Numbered from the stretch's first letter, positions 27,755-38,885 are shown. The stretch: DNA of 64,000 nt from Burkholderiales bacterium (GCA_035543335.1 DASZZH010000041.1:1-64000), one strand, 5' to 3'. Numbers and translations are program-made. Notes: generated by a model from the letters alone, not told the origin.

Positions 27755-28507
27755 ATGCGCCAAAAGCTGGTCGCCGGCAACTGGAAAATGCACGGCGGCC
27801 TTGTGAGTAACAAGGTCCTGCTCGATGCCTTGGTAACCGGCTTAAACCCGGCGCGCGACGTGGCGTATGCGATGTGTGTGCCGTTTCCCTACCTGTTTCA
27901 GGCGCGCGTCATCCTGCATGAGAGCGGCATCGCCTGGGGTGCGCAGAATCTGAGCCCGTTTGATTCCGGCGCCTATACCGGCGAAGTATCGGGCGCGATG
28001 CTGAAAGATTTCGGCTGCCGCTATGTGATTGTCGGGCATTCGGAGCGGCGCACGCTGTATGGCGAGGACAGCCGTCTGGCGGCAAGTAAATTCAAGGCGG
28101 CCCAGGCGGCGGGATTGATTCCGATTTTGTGCGTGGGCGAGACGCTCGCCGAGCGCGAAGCCGGAAAAACGGAACCGGTGGTGGCGACGCAGCTTGACGC
28201 CGTGCTGGAACTTGCCGGAGTGGCCGCGCTGGGTTCCGCGGTGCTGGCGTATGAGCCGGTTTGGGCAATAGGCACCGGCAAAACCGCAACGCCCGCTCAG
28301 GCACAGGAAGTGCAAGCGTTCATCCGCAACAAGATTGCGGTACAAAACGCGGATGTGGCGAAGCAACTTTTAATTTTGTACGGCGGCAGCGTGAAAGCGG
28401 GCAATGCCAAGGAGCTTTTTAGCATGCCGGACATCGACGGCGGTTTAATTGGCGGCGCCTCGCTGAATGCGGACGAATTTCTGGCGATTTGCGACGTCGC
28501 GCAATAA
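27755..28507 (+). CDS. tpiA: Triosephosphate isomerase TpiA
   Basis: TpiA interconverts dihydroxyacetone phosphate and glyceraldehyde-3-phosphate. The 250-residue protein has the substrate Lys in LVAGNWKMHG near residue 12, catalytic His in YVIVGHSERR near 95, and catalytic Glu in VLAYEPVWAIGTGKTA near 167. The phosphate loops LYGGSVKAGN and DGGLIGGASL follow. I chose the ATG at 27755, preceded by AAGGA; the frame runs back to 27728. secG follows after 16 bases, the usual pairing. Confidence 0.97.
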   Translation: MRQKLVAGNWKMHGGLVSNKVLLDALVTGLNPARDVAYAMCVPFPYLFQARVILHESGIAWGAQNLSPFDSGAYTGEVSGAMLKDFGCRYVIVGHSERRTLYGEDSRLAASKFKAAQAAGLIPILCVGETLAEREAGKTEPVVATQLDAVLELAGVAALGSAVLAYEPVWAIGTGKTATPAQAQEVQAFIRNKIAVQNADVAKQLLILYGGSVKAGNAKELFSMPDIDGGLIGGASLNADEFLAICDVAQ

Positions 28508-28523
28508 ATAGAGGCTGGAGGAA

Positions 28524-28874
28524 ATGTTGGAAACCTTGATTTGGATTGTCCACGTGCTTACCGCACTCGCCATCATCGGCCTGGTGCTGCTGCAGCATGG
28601 CAAGGGTGCGGATGCCGGAGCGGCTTTTGGCAGCGGTGCTTCCGGCAGCCTTTTCGGCGCCACGGGTTCCGCGAATTTCCTGAGCCGCACCACGGCGGTA
28701 CTGGCGGCGGTGTTTTGTGTCACCAGCCTGGGGTTGACTTATCTTTCCAGCCACAAGGGCGACAGCAGGGGTGTGATGGAGCTGCATAAGGAAGTACCGG
28801 TTGCGTCGCCGGCCAGCAAGCCTGCGCCGCCGGCTGCAGAGGGCGATTCCAAGGCCAAGGACATACCGAAGTAG
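28524..28874 (+). CDS. secG: Protein translocase subunit SecG
   Basis: SecG is the small auxiliary subunit of the SecYEG channel. The 116-residue protein has two transmembrane helices (about 3-22 and 53-72) around the conserved cytoplasmic loop GLVLLQHGKGADAGAAFGSG and FGATGSANFLSR. The C-terminus is an Ala/Pro/Lys-rich tail. The gene has GGAGG before its ATG and precedes tRNA-Leu and the nuo operon, a well-known betaproteobacterial order. Confidence 0.95.
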   Translation: MLETLIWIVHVLTALAIIGLVLLQHGKGADAGAAFGSGASGSLFGATGSANFLSRTTAVLAAVFCVTSLGLTYLSSHKGDSRGVMELHKEVPVASPASKPAPPAAEGDSKAKDIPK

Positions 28875-28882
28875 GGAAAAGG

Positions 28883-28977
28883 TCAGGGATCAGGGGTTAG
28901 GGATTAGGAAGCAGCGGCAAGCGTCCATCGGATGAAACGTTTTGGTTTTTAGCTAGCCCCTAACCCCTAGCCCCTGA
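28883..28977. repeat. Word-repeat inverted repeat between secG and tRNA-Leu
   Basis: Left arm near 28883-28908 (TCAGGGATCAGGGGTTAGGG) pairs with right arm 28951-28977 (TAGCCCCTAACCCCTAGCCC). It uses the same word family as the ftsH-folP repeat. It ends 6 bases before the tRNA gene. Confidence 0.85.
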
Positions 28978-28983
28978 ATGTAT

Positions 28984-29068
28984 GCCGATGTGGTGGAATT
29001 GGTAGACACGCCGTCTTGAGGGGGCGGTGGCGAGAGCCGTATGAGTTCGAGTCTCATCATCGGCACCA
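28984..29068 (+). tRNA. tRNA-Leu (anticodon GAG)
   Basis: An 85-base class II tRNA with encoded CCA. The 7-bp acceptor stem pairs GCCGATG with CATCGGC. The D arm is GTGGAATTGGTAGACAC, the anticodon stem-loop is CCGTC-TTGAGGG-GGCGG with anticodon GAG, a long variable arm follows, and the T arm contains GTTCGAGTC. The long variable arm and the loop identify leucine. Confidence 0.97.
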
Positions 29069-29074
29069 CGAATG

Positions 29075-29220
29075 CAGGATTCGGGAGCGGGTATTCAGGG
29101 TTTAAGTACCGCACCGATCATGATATTCCGAACTTGAAGCGACATTAGAGGTCATAAATTAACGGCTGGATTGGCGGAGTTCCTTTGATTGAATCCCGAA
29201 TCTTGAATCCTCAATCCTGA
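29075..29220. repeat. Word-repeat inverted repeat between tRNA-Leu and nuoA
   Basis: A left part near 29075-29106 (GGATTCGGGAGCGGGTATTC) is imperfectly complementary to the right arm 29186-29220 (GAATCCCGAATCTTGAATCC and following). The word in the right arm is TTGAATCC/CGAATC, repeated about four times. The pairing is weaker than at the other junctions. The right arm ends 7 bases before the nuoA ATG. Confidence 0.65.
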
Positions 29221-29227
29221 AGCAAAC

Positions 29228-29602
29228 ATGCTGGAAAACTATTTTCCAATCTTGCTGTTTATTCTGGTCGGGCTGGCTGTCGGCGTGCTTCCGATGATGA
29301 TCAGCTGGTTGCTGTCGCAACCCGGGCTTTTGGGCACCAACCGCCCCGACAGCGAAAAGCTTTCCCCCTACGAGTGCGGATTCGAAGCGTTTGAGGACGC
29401 GCGCATGAAGTTCGACGTGCGCTATTACCTCATCGCCATTCTGTTTATCCTGTTCGACCTGGAAATCGCCTTTCTTTTTCCCTGGGCGGTGGTGCTCAAG
29501 GAAATCGGAATGTTCGGTTTTGTCTCAATGATGATTTTCCTCGCCATCCTGGTGGTCGGCTTTATCTATGAGTGGATGAAAGGTGCGTTAGAGTGGGAAT
29601 GA
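29228..29602 (+). CDS. nuoA: NADH-quinone oxidoreductase subunit A
   Basis: NuoA is a small membrane subunit of complex I near the quinone site. The 124-residue protein has three transmembrane helices and the conserved loop [23 protein letters not shown], whose Cys marks conformational change in homologues (first 20 residues are diagnostic). First gene of the 14-gene nuo operon; it overlaps nuoB by four bases (ATGA). Confidence 0.97.
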   Translation: MLENYFPILLFILVGLAVGVLPMMISWLLSQPGLLGTNRPDSEKLSPYECGFEAFEDARMKFDVRYYLIAILFILFDLEIAFLFPWAVVLKEIGMFGFVSMMIFLAILVVGFIYEWMKGALEWE

Positions 29603-30081
29603 ACATGGATACACAGGGCGTGCTGGAAAAAGGCTTTGTCACGACCAAGCTGGATGACCTCATCAACTGGACGCGCACCGGGTCGCTGTGGCCGATGACC
29701 TTCGGGCTCGCTTGTTGCGCGGTGGAAATGATGCACGCCGGCGCCTCGCGCTACGACCTCGACCGCTTCGGCATCGTGTTCCGCCCGAGTCCGCGCCAGT
29801 CCGACGTGATGATTGTCGCCGGCACGCTGTGCAACAAGATGGCGCCGGCGCTCAGAAAAGTGTACGACCAGATGGCCGAGCCGCGCTGGGTGATTTCCAT
29901 GGGCTCCTGTGCCAACGGCGGTGGCTATTATCACTATTCGTACTCGGTGGTGCGCGGCTGCGACCGCATCGTGCCTGTTGACATTTACGTGCCCGGCTGC
30001 CCGCCCACCGCGGAAGCACTGCTGTACGGAATCATCCAGCTCCAAAACAAGATAAAGCGCACCAACACGATTGCCCGCTGA
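29599..30081 (+). CDS. nuoB: NADH-quinone oxidoreductase subunit B
   Basis: NuoB carries the terminal [4Fe-4S] cluster N2 that reduces quinone. The 160-residue protein has tandem Cys in [19 protein letters not shown] near residue 38, [19 protein letters not shown] near 102 and [14 protein letters not shown] near 135. I chose the ATG at 29599 that overlaps the nuoA stop; a second ATG follows at 29605. Confidence 0.97.
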   Translation: MNMDTQGVLEKGFVTTKLDDLINWTRTGSLWPMTFGLACCAVEMMHAGASRYDLDRFGIVFRPSPRQSDVMIVAGTLCNKMAPALRKVYDQMAEPRWVISMGSCANGGGYYHYSYSVVRGCDRIVPVDIYVPGCPPTAEALLYGIIQLQNKIKRTNTIAR

Positions 30082-30093
30082 GGTTGACCGCTC

Positions 30094-30708
30094 ATGACCT
30101 CCCGCCTCGAAACCCTCTCGCTATGCCTGAAAAATGCCCTGGGTGAACGCATCATGGATTTGCGCGAAGCGGTTGGCGAAATCTCCATTACCGTCAAACC
30201 CGTAGACTGGTCGGCCGCGGCACGCGTGCTGTGCGACGATTCGGATCTCCGTTTCGAGCAATTAAGCGACCTCTGCGGCGTGGACTACCAGGATTACGGC
30301 GATGGCGCGTGGAACGGGCCGCGCTTTGCGGTGGTGTGCCACCTGCTGTCGCTCACTCACAACTGGCGGCTGCGGGTTAAAGCGTTTGCCGAGGATGATC
30401 AGTTCCCGGTGTTCGATTCGCTGATTTCAGTGTGGCCCTCCGCCAACTGGTACGAACGCGAGGCATTTGATTTGTTCGGCATGGTCTTTACCGGTCATCC
30501 CGATTTGCGGCGCATCCTCACCGATTACGGCTTTATCGGCCATCCGTTCCGCAAGGATTTCCCACTCTCCGGCAATGTGGAAATGCGCTACGACCCGGAT
30601 TTGCAGCGGGTGATCTATCAGCCGGTGACGATCGATCCGCGCAACAACGTGCCGCGTGTGGTGCGCGAGGAGAATTACGCCGATTCCGAAGGATTCAGAA
30701 AGGGATGA
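30094..30708 (+). CDS. nuoC: NADH-quinone oxidoreductase subunit C
   Basis: NuoC is the 30-kDa peripheral arm subunit. The 204-residue protein has the family region [20 protein letters not shown] and the signature [20 protein letters not shown] near residue 150. nuoC and nuoD are separate genes here, as in most betaproteobacteria and unlike E. coli where they are fused. Confidence 0.97.
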   Translation: MTSRLETLSLCLKNALGERIMDLREAVGEISITVKPVDWSAAARVLCDDSDLRFEQLSDLCGVDYQDYGDGAWNGPRFAVVCHLLSLTHNWRLRVKAFAEDDQFPVFDSLISVWPSANWYEREAFDLFGMVFTGHPDLRRILTDYGFIGHPFRKDFPLSGNVEMRYDPDLQRVIYQPVTIDPRNNVPRVVREENYADSEGFRKG

Positions 30709-30724
30709 ATCCGGTCCATTGAAT

Positions 30725-31978
30725 ATGGCCGAAATTAGAAACTATACGATGAATTTTGGGCCGCAGCACCCGGCGGCGCATGGCGTGCTGCGGCTGGTGC
30801 TGGAGCTTGACGGCGAGGTGATCCAGCGCGCCGACCCGCATATCGGGCTGCTGCACCGCGCGACCGAAAAGCTCGTCGAGCACAAGACCTACCTGCAGTC
30901 GGTGCCGTACATGGACCGGCTCGACTACGTGTCGATGATGTGCAACGAGCATGCCTACGTCATGGTTATCGAAAAACTGCTGGGCCTCGACGTGCCGCTG
31001 CGCGCGCAATACATCCGCGTCATGTTCGACGAAATCACGCGCATTCTCAACCATCTGCTGTGGCTCGGGGCGCACGCCCTCGATGTCGGTGCGATGACGG
31101 TGTTTCTCTATGCTTTTCGCGAGCGCGAGGACCTGATGGATTGCTACGAAGCGGTTTCCGGGGCGCGCCTGCATGCGGCTTATTACCGTCCGGGCGGCGT
31201 GTACCGCGACCTGCCGGAGAGCATGCCGCAATACCAGGCTTCAAAAATCCACAGTGCTGCGGAGGTGGCGAAACTCAACACCAACCGCCAGGGCTCGCTG
31301 CTGGATTTCATCGAGGATTTCACCAACCGCTTTCCCCAATACGTGGACGAATACGAAACGCTGCTCACCGACAACCGCATCTGGAAGCAGCGCACCGTCG
31401 GCATCGGCGTGGTGTCTCCGGAGCGCGCCAGGGCGCTCGGCTTCACCGGCCCGATGCTGCGCGGCTCGGGGGTGGAGTGGGACTTGCGCAAGAAGCAGCC
31501 TTACGAAGTCTACGACCGGATGGAATTCGACATCCCGGTGGGCGTGAACGGCGATTGCTACGACCGGTATCTGGTGCGCATCGAGGAAATGCGCCAGTCG
31601 AACCGCATCGTCAGGCAGTGCATCGACTGGCTTAGAAAAAATTCCGGCCCGGTGATCACCGACAACCACAAGATTGCGCCGCCCTCGCGTCTGGAGATGA
31701 AGCAGAGCATGGAAGAACTGATTCACCATTTTAAGCTCTTCACCGAGGGTTTCCATGTGCCCGAAGGCGAGGCCTATGCCGCGGTGGAAGCGCCCAAGGG
31801 CGAATTCGGCATTTATCTCGTTTCCGACGGCGCCAACAAGCCTTACCGCCTGAAAATCCGCGCGCCGGCTTTTCCGCACCTCGCCGCTCTGGATGAAATG
31901 GCAAGAGGCCACATGATTGCAGACGTGGTGGCGATTATAGGGAGCCAGGACATTGTATTTGGGGAAATTGACCGATGA
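30725..31978 (+). CDS. nuoD: NADH-quinone oxidoreductase subunit D
   Basis: NuoD (49-kDa subunit) forms the quinone chamber together with NuoB. The 417-residue protein starts [20 protein letters not shown], the hallmark N-terminus whose His and neighbours line the quinone site. [27 protein letters not shown] and the C-terminal [17 protein letters not shown] also fit. The ATG at 30725 lies 16 bases after nuoC; the frame extends upstream to 30656 inside nuoC. Confidence 0.97.
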   Translation: MAEIRNYTMNFGPQHPAAHGVLRLVLELDGEVIQRADPHIGLLHRATEKLVEHKTYLQSVPYMDRLDYVSMMCNEHAYVMVIEKLLGLDVPLRAQYIRVMFDEITRILNHLLWLGAHALDVGAMTVFLYAFREREDLMDCYEAVSGARLHAAYYRPGGVYRDLPESMPQYQASKIHSAAEVAKLNTNRQGSLLDFIEDFTNRFPQYVDEYETLLTDNRIWKQRTVGIGVVSPERARALGFTGPMLRGSGVEWDLRKKQPYEVYDRMEFDIPVGVNGDCYDRYLVRIEEMRQSNRIVRQCIDWLRKNSGPVITDNHKIAPPSRLEMKQSMEELIHHFKLFTEGFHVPEGEAYAAVEAPKGEFGIYLVSDGANKPYRLKIRAPAFPHLAALDEMARGHMIADVVAIIGSQDIVFGEIDR

Positions 31979-32466
31979 ACGCGCCCATGATCCTGAGCCC
32001 CGAGTCGCTCGCCAAAATCGACCAAGCCATCGTCAAATATCCGCCTGACCGAAAACAGTCGGCGGTGATAGCGGCGCTGACGATCGCGCAGGACGAGAAA
32101 GGGTGGCTGTCCACCGAGACCATGGATTTCGTGGCGCAATATTTAAGCATGCCGCCGATTGCGGTGTACGAGGTGGCGACGTTTTACACCATGTACAACC
32201 TGGAGCCCGCCGGCAAATACAAGATCACCATTTGCACCAATCTGCCTTGCACGCTTTCCGGCGCCAATATCGCGGCGGATTATCTGAAAAATAAACTCGG
32301 AGTGGATTTCAACGAGACCACGGCGGACGGCCAGTTTGCGCTGAAAGAGGGCGAGTGCCTGGGCGCCTGCGGCGATGCGCCGGTGCTGCTCGTCAACAAC
32401 AAGCGCATGTGCAGCTTCATGACCCGGGAAAAACTCGATGTGTTGCTTCAGGAACTGAAAAAATGA
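31975..32466 (+). CDS. nuoE: NADH-quinone oxidoreductase subunit E
   Basis: NuoE (24-kDa) carries [2Fe-2S] cluster N1a in the NADH-oxidising module. The 163-residue protein has a thioredoxin-like fold with cluster Cys residues in [14 protein letters not shown] and [12 protein letters not shown]. The start overlaps the nuoD stop (ATGA). Confidence 0.96.
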   Translation: MNAPMILSPESLAKIDQAIVKYPPDRKQSAVIAALTIAQDEKGWLSTETMDFVAQYLSMPPIAVYEVATFYTMYNLEPAGKYKITICTNLPCTLSGANIAADYLKNKLGVDFNETTADGQFALKEGECLGACGDAPVLLVNNKRMCSFMTREKLDVLLQELKK

Positions 32467-33758
32467 CCTGCCTGCACGGTCGCCACGTCAATCCGATCAT
32501 TCTTGCCGGCCTCGATGGCAAGAACTGGCGCATCGGCGATTACATCCGGCGCGGCGGCTATTCGGCGTTGAAGAAAATACTGTCCGAAAAAATCCCGCCG
32601 GAGCAGGTCATCAACGAAGTAAAAAAATCCGCGCTGCGCGGACGCGGCGGCGCGGGTTTCCCGACCGGACTTAAGTGGAGCTTCATGCCGAAAAGTTTCT
32701 CCGGCGTCAAGTATCTGGTGTGCAATTCCGACGAGGGCGAGCCGGGCACCTTCAAGGACCGCGACATCATGCGCTACAACCCGCATATCTTCATCGAGGG
32801 CATGGCGATTGCGGCGTACGCGATGGGCGTGAAAACCGGCTACAACTACGTGCACGGCGAAGTGTGGGATTGCTTCGAGCGCATGGAAGAGGCGGTGGAA
32901 GAGGCGCGCGGTGCGGGTTTTCTCGGCGACAACATTCTGGGCACCGATTTCAGCTTCCAGCTTCACAATCATCACGGCTACGGCGCCTACATCTGCGGCG
33001 AAGAGACCGCGTTGCTGGAATCGCTGGAAGGCAAGAAAGGCCTGCCGCGCTTCAAGCCGCCTTTTCCCGCAAGCTTCGGCTTGTACGGGAAACCCACCAC
33101 CATCAACAACACCGAAACCTTCGCCGCCGTTCCTTACATTATTTTGAACGGCGGCGAAAAATTCCTGAGCACCGGCAAGCCCAATAACGGCGGCACCAAG
33201 ATTTTTTCAGTCTCCGGCCACGTGAACAACCCGGGCAACTATGAAGTGCCGCTAGGCACGCCGTTTGCGAAACTGCTCGAGCTGGCGGGCGGTGTGCGCG
33301 ACGGGAGAAAACTCAAGGCCTGCGTTCCCGGCGGCTCTTCGATGCCGGTATTGCCCGCGCATATCATGCTCGCCACCGACATGGATTACGATTCCATCGT
33401 CAAGGCGGGCTCGATGCTGGGCTCGGGCGCGGTCATCATCATGGATGAGACGGTGTGCATGGTGAGGGCGCTGCTCCGTTTTTCCTATTTTTATTTCGAA
33501 GAATCCTGCGGCCAGTGCACGCCGTGCCGCGAAGGCACCGGCTGGCTCTACCGGGTGGTGAACCGCATCGAGCACGGCCAGGGAAAGCCGGAAGATCTGG
33601 ATCTGCTGCTCAACGTCGCCGACAACATCGCGGGGCGCACCATTTGCGCACTGGGCGATGCCGCCGCGCTGCCGGTGAAAAGCTTCATTACCCATTTCCG
33701 TGACGAGTTCCAGCACCACATCGAGCATAAGCAGTGCCTGGTTCCCGCATACGCCTAG
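32463..33758 (+). CDS. nuoF: NADH-quinone oxidoreductase subunit F
   Basis: NuoF (51-kDa) binds NADH, FMN and the [4Fe-4S] cluster N3. The 431-residue protein has the FMN/NADH loop [17 protein letters not shown] near residue 62, [18 protein letters not shown] near 180 and the cluster signature [15 protein letters not shown] near 350. I used the ATG at 32463 that overlaps the nuoE stop; the open frame continues back inside nuoE but without similarity. Confidence 0.97.
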   Translation: MTCLHGRHVNPIILAGLDGKNWRIGDYIRRGGYSALKKILSEKIPPEQVINEVKKSALRGRGGAGFPTGLKWSFMPKSFSGVKYLVCNSDEGEPGTFKDRDIMRYNPHIFIEGMAIAAYAMGVKTGYNYVHGEVWDCFERMEEAVEEARGAGFLGDNILGTDFSFQLHNHHGYGAYICGEETALLESLEGKKGLPRFKPPFPASFGLYGKPTTINNTETFAAVPYIILNGGEKFLSTGKPNNGGTKIFSVSGHVNNPGNYEVPLGTPFAKLLELAGGVRDGRKLKACVPGGSSMPVLPAHIMLATDMDYDSIVKAGSMLGSGAVIIMDETVCMVRALLRFSYFYFEESCGQCTPCREGTGWLYRVVNRIEHGQGKPEDLDLLLNVADNIAGRTICALGDAAALPVKSFITHFRDEFQHHIEHKQCLVPAYA

Positions 33759-33765
33759 GATCGTC

Positions 33766-36108
33766 ATGTTACAGCTTGAAATAGACGGCAAGCAGATCGA
33801 AGTGACGGAAGGCAGCACCATCATGGATGCCGCCAACCGGCTCGGCATTTTCATTCCGTATTTCTGCTACCACCGAAAGCTTTCTATCGCCGCCAACTGC
33901 CGCATGTGTTTGGTGCAGGTGGAAAAAGCGCCTAAGCCGCTGCCTGCCTGCGCTACTCCGGTCACCGGCGGCATGAAGGTGTTTACTCATTCCGACGAGG
34001 CGGTGAATGCGCAGAAGGGCGTGATGGAATTTTTGCTGATCAATCATCCGCTCGACTGCCCGATCTGCGACCAGGCCGGCGAATGCCCGCTGCAGGATCT
34101 CGCGGTGGGCTACGGCGGCAGTTCCTCGCGTTATCAGGAAGAAAAGCGCGTGGTGGTGAACAAGAACCTGGGGCCGCTGATTGCCACCGACATGACGCGC
34201 TGCATCCACTGCACGCGTTGTGTGCGCTTCGGCCAGGAAATCGCCGGCGTCATGGAGCTCGGCATGGTGGGGCGCGGCGAACATGTGGAAATCATGCCCT
34301 TCGTCGAAAAAACGGTGGACTCGGAGCTCTCGGGCAACATGATCGATCTCTGCCCGGTGGGCGCGCTCACCTCAAAACCTTTCCGCTACACCGCGCGCGC
34401 CTGGGAATTGTCGCGCCATAAGTCGGTGAGCCCGCACGACAGTTTCGGTTCGAACCTCATCGTGCAGGTGAAGGAAAATAAGGTTATGCGCGTGCTGCCG
34501 CGCGAGAACGAGGAAATCAACGAATGCTGGCTTTCCGACCGGGACCGCTTTTCCTACGAAGGACTGAATTCGGAGGAGCGCCTGACCCGGCCGATGTTGA
34601 AGCAAGACGGCGAGTGGAAAGAAGTGGAATGGCAGACGGCGCTGGAGTACATTGCAAACAAAATTAAACAAATTAAAAATTCACATGGCGCGCAAGCGAT
34701 AGGTGCGCTCGCCACTGCGCACAGTACCCTGGAGGAACTTTATCTGCTGCAGAAGCTGGTGCGCGGCCTGGGCAGCGGCAATGTGGATTTCCGTTTACGG
34801 CAATCCGATTTCAGCGCAGATGACGCAAGGCAGGGCGCGCCCTGGCTGGGGATGAAAATCGCCGATCTCAATTCACTCGACCGCGTGCTGGTTATCGGCA
34901 GCGCGCTGCGCAAGGACCATCCGCTTACCGCCCACCGTCTGCGCCAAACGGTGAAGCGCGGCATGCAGCTCAACCTCATCAATCCGGCGGACGATGAGTT
35001 GCTGATGCCGGTGGCGAACCGAATCATTGTCGCGCCGGGCATGATGAATCGAGCGTTGGCGGAAGTGCTGAAAGCGACGGTGGACGCGAGAAATTCATCC
35101 TGCCCGGCGCAGCTTGAGGAAATCCAACCTTCGCAGGAAGCGCATCGCATCGCAGATAGCCTGCTCTCGGGAAAGAACGTCGCGATATTCCTCGGCAACA
35201 CCGCGCAGCACCATCCGCAGGCGGCTGCTTTGCATGCGCTTGCTCAAGAGCTGGCAACGCTTACCGGCGCGAAATTCGGTTTCTTTGGCGAAGCGGCAAA
35301 CAGCCTGGGCGGCTACATCGCCGGCGCGGTGCCTGATAACGGGGCTGGCAAGCCGGCAAAAGCGATGCTGGACAATCCGCTCAAGGCTTATCTCTTGCTT
35401 AACGCCGAAGTTGAGCTCGATTGCCACGATCCGCAGCAGGCGCTTGCCGCGATGCGCTCGGCCGAACTGGTGGTGGCGATGAGCGCTTACACGCACAAGG
35501 CGGTCGAATACGCGCAGGTGCTGCTGCCGATCGCACCTTTCACCGAGACCGCCGGCACTTTTATCAACACCGAAGGCCGGGCGCAAAGCTTCAGCGGCAC
35601 GGTGAAGCCGCTGGGTGAAACCCGCCCGGCGTGGAAAGTGCTGCGCGTGCTGGGGAATCTCCTTGGCCTTGCCGGCTTTGAGCAGGAAAGCATCGAGCAG
35701 GTGCGGGCGGAAGTCCTGCCTAACGGCAGCGTGGATCCCTCGCGCCTGAACAATGGCCTGCGCCGGCCGATTTCTGCCGGTATCGAAGCGCCGGGCTCAA
35801 GCGGTTTGCAGCGGATCGCGGAAGTGCCTATTTATCAGGCCGACGCCATTGCGCGACGCGCTGCTTCGCTGCAGAAGACCCGCGATGCGGCTGCGCCCGC
35901 AGCCTGGCTCAACGGAAAACTCTTTGAGCGGCTGGGTTTGCGTGAAGGCGATAAGGTTAAACTCGCTCAAGGGCGGGGAATAGCGGTGTTGGTTGCGCGC
36001 CGCGACGACAAATTGCCCGAAAACTGCGTGCGGGTGGCCAGTGCGCATCCGTTGACGGCGAATCTCGGCGCGATGTTTGGCGAAATTACCGTGGAGCGCG
36101 CGGCATGA
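33766..36108 (+). CDS. nuoG: NADH-quinone oxidoreductase subunit G
   Basis: NuoG (75-kDa) is the long iron-sulfur subunit. The 780-residue protein begins with a 2Fe-2S ferredoxin domain ([20 protein letters not shown]). His-Cys3 and [4Fe-4S] motifs follow ([46 protein letters not shown]), then a molybdopterin-oxidoreductase-like domain without cofactor. The ATG at 33766 gives the typical start [12 protein letters not shown]. It overlaps nuoH by four bases. Confidence 0.97.
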   Translation: MLQLEIDGKQIEVTEGSTIMDAANRLGIFIPYFCYHRKLSIAANCRMCLVQVEKAPKPLPACATPVTGGMKVFTHSDEAVNAQKGVMEFLLINHPLDCPICDQAGECPLQDLAVGYGGSSSRYQEEKRVVVNKNLGPLIATDMTRCIHCTRCVRFGQEIAGVMELGMVGRGEHVEIMPFVEKTVDSELSGNMIDLCPVGALTSKPFRYTARAWELSRHKSVSPHDSFGSNLIVQVKENKVMRVLPRENEEINECWLSDRDRFSYEGLNSEERLTRPMLKQDGEWKEVEWQTALEYIANKIKQIKNSHGAQAIGALATAHSTLEELYLLQKLVRGLGSGNVDFRLRQSDFSADDARQGAPWLGMKIADLNSLDRVLVIGSALRKDHPLTAHRLRQTVKRGMQLNLINPADDELLMPVANRIIVAPGMMNRALAEVLKATVDARNSSCPAQLEEIQPSQEAHRIADSLLSGKNVAIFLGNTAQHHPQAAALHALAQELATLTGAKFGFFGEAANSLGGYIAGAVPDNGAGKPAKAMLDNPLKAYLLLNAEVELDCHDPQQALAAMRSAELVVAMSAYTHKAVEYAQVLLPIAPFTETAGTFINTEGRAQSFSGTVKPLGETRPAWKVLRVLGNLLGLAGFEQESIEQVRAEVLPNGSVDPSRLNNGLRRPISAGIEAPGSSGLQRIAEVPIYQADAIARRAASLQKTRDAAAPAAWLNGKLFERLGLREGDKVKLAQGRGIAVLVARRDDKLPENCVRVASAHPLTANLGAMFGEITVERAA

Positions 36109-37169
36109 GCTTCCTGCAGGAACTCTTCGGACCGCAGTGGTGGTCGTATGCGCTTACCTTCTCCAAGACCCTGGCTTTGATCGTTGCCATCGTGGTGCCG
36201 CTGTTGCTTTCGGTGGCGTATCTCACTTTTGCCGAGCGCAAGGTGATTGGGTACATGCAGGTGCGGCTCGGCCCGAATCGGGTGACTTTCTTTGGAATCC
36301 CATGGCTCGGTGGGTGGGCCCAGCCGATCGCGGATGTGTTCAAGCTGCTCACCAAGGAAATCATCATCCCCAGCGGCGCCAGCCGCTTCCTGTTCGTGCT
36401 GGCGCCGGTGATGGCCATCATGCCGGCGCTGGCGGCGTGGGCGGTGGTGCCGTTTCAGCCCGAACTGGTGCTCGCCAACATCGACGCCGGACTGCTCTAC
36501 ATCTTGGCGATTACCTCAATGGGCGTGTACGGCGTCATCATCGCCGGCTGGGCGTCGAATTCCAAGTATGCGTTTCTCGGTGCGATGCGCTCGGCGGCGC
36601 AAATCGTTTCCTACGAAATCGCCATGGGTTTTGCCCTGGTCGGTGTGCTGATGGCTGCGCACAGTCTGAATTTGTCGGAAATCATCAAGGCGCAGCAAAG
36701 CGGCGCGGGGCTCTTCAGCTGGTTTTTCATTCCGCTGTTTCCGTTGTTCCTGGTGTACCTGATTTCCGGCGTGGCCGAAACCAACCGCGCGCCATTCGAC
36801 GTGGCGGAAGGCGAATCGGAAATCGTCGCCGGCTACCACGTCGAGTATTCCGGCATGGCGTTCGCGGTGTTTTTCCTCGCCGAGTACGCGAACATGATCC
36901 TGGTCTCGGCTCTGTGCTCCGTCATGTTCCTCGGCGGCTGGCTGCCGCCGTTTAATTTCGCGCCGTTTACCTGGTTGCCCGGGATTTTCTGGCTGGTGTT
37001 CAAGGTGCTGTTTATCCTGTTCTGCTTCCTCTGGTTCCGCGCCACCTTCCCGCGCTACCGCTACGACCAGATCATGCGCCTGGGCTGGAAGGTGTTCATC
37101 CCGATCACGCTGGTGTGGATTTTCGTGATCGGCGCGTGGCAGCAGACACGCTTCTGGGTGTGGGGATGA
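36105..37169 (+). CDS. nuoH: NADH-quinone oxidoreductase subunit H
   Basis: NuoH (ND1-like) joins the membrane and peripheral arms and forms the quinone entry. The 354-residue protein has about eight transmembrane helices, the conserved loop [20 protein letters not shown], and the acidic segments [20 protein letters not shown] that couple to proton pumping. Overlaps nuoG (ATGA) and nuoI. Confidence 0.97.
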   Translation: MSFLQELFGPQWWSYALTFSKTLALIVAIVVPLLLSVAYLTFAERKVIGYMQVRLGPNRVTFFGIPWLGGWAQPIADVFKLLTKEIIIPSGASRFLFVLAPVMAIMPALAAWAVVPFQPELVLANIDAGLLYILAITSMGVYGVIIAGWASNSKYAFLGAMRSAAQIVSYEIAMGFALVGVLMAAHSLNLSEIIKAQQSGAGLFSWFFIPLFPLFLVYLISGVAETNRAPFDVAEGESEIVAGYHVEYSGMAFAVFFLAEYANMILVSALCSVMFLGGWLPPFNFAPFTWLPGIFWLVFKVLFILFCFLWFRATFPRYRYDQIMRLGWKVFIPITLVWIFVIGAWQQTRFWVWG

Positions 37170-37660
37170 TCATGAAACGCATCGTCGAATTCTTTCGCAC
37201 GTTTCTCCTGTTGGAGCTGGTGAAAGGCATGTGGCTCACCGGCCGGCATCTGTTCGCGCGCAAGATCACCGTGCAGTTTCCGGAGGAGAAAACGCCGCAA
37301 AGCCCGCGCTTCCGCGGTCTGCACGCGCTGCGCCGCTATCCCAACGGCGAAGAGCGCTGCATCGCCTGCAAGCTGTGCGAGGCGGTGTGCCCGGCGCTGG
37401 CAATCACCATCGAATCTGAGCAGCGCGATGATGGCACGCGCCGCACCACGCGCTACGACATCGACTTGACCAAGTGCATTTTCTGTGGCCTGTGCGAGGA
37501 ATCCTGTCCGGTGGATGCGATAGTCGAAACCCACGTGCTCGAATACCACGGAGAAAAGCGCGGCGATTTGATCTACACCAAGGAAATGCTGATGGCGGTG
37601 GGAGACAAGTACGAAGAACAGATCGCCAAGGCGCGGGCTGAAGATGCGGCCTATAGATAA
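37166..37660 (+). CDS. nuoI: NADH-quinone oxidoreductase subunit I
   Basis: NuoI (TYKY) holds clusters N6a and N6b between NuoG and NuoB. The 164-residue protein has an amphipathic N-terminal helix and two 4Fe-4S motifs, [12 protein letters not shown] near residue 68 and [12 protein letters not shown] near 107. The ATG at 37166 overlaps the nuoH stop; an ATG at 37172 has slightly better spacing to GGGG and is an alternative. Confidence 0.96.
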   Translation: MIMKRIVEFFRTFLLLELVKGMWLTGRHLFARKITVQFPEEKTPQSPRFRGLHALRRYPNGEERCIACKLCEAVCPALAITIESEQRDDGTRRTTRYDIDLTKCIFCGLCEESCPVDAIVETHVLEYHGEKRGDLIYTKEMLMAVGDKYEEQIAKARAEDAAYR

Positions 37661-37668
37661 GAGCAATT

Positions 37669-37839
37669 TACCGCGGAGGACGCTGAGGACGCGGAGGAAA
37701 AACAAAAGCATAAGTCACAGAGAACATGGAGAGTAAGACGAATCCCGGCAGGTTTTTCTCTGCGGACTCCTTTGCTTAAAAATTTTCAAGGTTCTCCTCC
37801 GCGTCCTCCGCGTCCTCGGCGTCCTCTGCGGTGAAAGGT
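37669..37839. repeat. Word-repeat inverted repeat between nuoI and nuoJ
   Basis: Left arm 37669-37701 (ACCGCGGAGGACGCTGAGGA and following) pairs with right arm about 37791-37839 (TCCTCCGCGTCCTCGGCGTC, then CTCTGCGGTGAAAGG) over more than 30 bases with few mismatches. The word is a nonamer close to GAGGACGCG. About 90 bases of loop lie between the arms. The right arm ends 3 bases before the nuoJ ATG. Confidence 0.88.
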
Positions 37840-37842
37840 TTT

Positions 37843-38454
37843 ATGGAATTTCAGACTTTCGTTTTTTATTTTCTGGCGACGGTCCTGCTGTCCGCTGCGC
37901 TGTGCGTGATCACGGTGCGCAACCCGGTGCACTCCGCTTTGTTCCTGGTGCTGGCGTTTTTTACATCGGCCGGCCTGTGGCTGCTGCTGGAGGCGGAATT
38001 TCTCGCCATCGCGCTGGTGCTGGTCTACGTCGGCGCGGTAATGGTGCTGTTCCTGTTCGTGGTGATGATGCTCGACATCAATCTCGACCGCCTGCGAGAA
38101 GGTTTCTGGAAAGGGCTTTATGCCGGCTTGCCGCTCTCCATTGTGTTGGTGTACCTAATGGCGCAGGTGCTCAAGTATTTCGGCTTGGACAAGATGCCCG
38201 GACCCGAGCCGCATGCCGCAGGCTACAGCAACACCAAGGAGCTGGGACGGCTGCTTTACACGCAATACGTTTATCCGTTCGAAATCGCGGCGGTGATTCT
38301 GCTGGTGGCAATCGTCGCCGCTATCGCGCTCACGCTGCGCCGGCGCAAAGACACCAAATACCTGGATCCGGCAAAGCAGGTGGCGGTGCGGCGCGAGGAC
38401 CGGATCCGTATCGTTTCAATGGCGGCGGAAAAACGTGAAGAAGTGAAGAAATGA
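37843..38454 (+). CDS. nuoJ: NADH-quinone oxidoreductase subunit J
   Basis: NuoJ (ND6-like) is a membrane subunit with a pi-bulge helix used in coupling. The 203-residue protein has five transmembrane helices; VRNPVHSALFLVLAFF and LVYVGAVMVLFLFVVMML are the family segments. I used the ATG at 37843 (MEFQTFVFYF); the frame begins at a GTG at 37831, which is part of the repeat. Confidence 0.95.
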   Translation: MEFQTFVFYFLATVLLSAALCVITVRNPVHSALFLVLAFFTSAGLWLLLEAEFLAIALVLVYVGAVMVLFLFVVMMLDINLDRLREGFWKGLYAGLPLSIVLVYLMAQVLKYFGLDKMPGPEPHAAGYSNTKELGRLLYTQYVYPFEIAAVILLVAIVAAIALTLRRRKDTKYLDPAKQVAVRREDRIRIVSMAAEKREEVKK

Positions 38455-38486
38455 ATGAGGTGAAGAGAAGTTAAGGGAGGCAATAC

Positions 38487-38792
38487 TTGATTTCGTTGTC
38501 GCATTATCTGGTGCTCGGCGCGATTTTGTTCGCCATCAGCGTGGTCGGGATTTTTTTGAACCGCAAGAACGTCATCATCCTGCTGATGGCGATTGAATTG
38601 ATGCTGCTCGCGGTGAACATGAATTTCATTGCTTTTTCGCACTATCTCAACGATATCGCGGGACAGATTTTCGTGTTTTTCATCCTTACGGTGGCGGCGG
38701 CGGAATCGGCGATTGGCCTGGCGATACTGATGGTGCTGTTCCGCAACCTGCGGACGATCAACGTCGACGATTTGGGCCGCCTCAAGGGGTGA
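38487..38792 (+). CDS. nuoK: NADH-quinone oxidoreductase subunit K
   Basis: NuoK (ND4L-like) has three transmembrane helices with conserved Glu in the membrane used for proton transfer, here in [16 protein letters not shown] and [20 protein letters not shown]. The 101-residue length is standard. Start is TTG at 38487, which has a strong GGGAGG seven bases upstream; the resulting [11 protein letters not shown] matches family N-termini. Confidence 0.96.
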   Translation: MISLSHYLVLGAILFAISVVGIFLNRKNVIILLMAIELMLLAVNMNFIAFSHYLNDIAGQIFVFFILTVAAAESAIGLAILMVLFRNLRTINVDDLGRLKG

Positions 38793-38800
38793 AAATGAAA

Positions 38801-38885
38801 GTTGGGTGTTCAGTGTTAAGAGTTGAGGGTAACGGCAAGTCTGCTTTTACACCCAACACTCAACCCTCAACACTCAACACTTAAC
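38801..38885. repeat. Word-repeat inverted repeat between nuoK and nuoL
   Basis: Left arm 38801-38830 (GTTGGGTGTTCAGTGTTAAG and following) pairs with right arm 38849-38885 (AACACTCAACCCTCAACACT and following). The word is a heptamer close to TCAACAC. The right arm ends at the base before the nuoL ATG. Confidence 0.87.

Noticed and set aside
36077-36955. 292-codon frame overlapping nuoH on the plus strand
   Set aside because: nuoH in the other frame has all family signatures. This reading is rich in Arg/Gly/His, as expected for a shifted frame.
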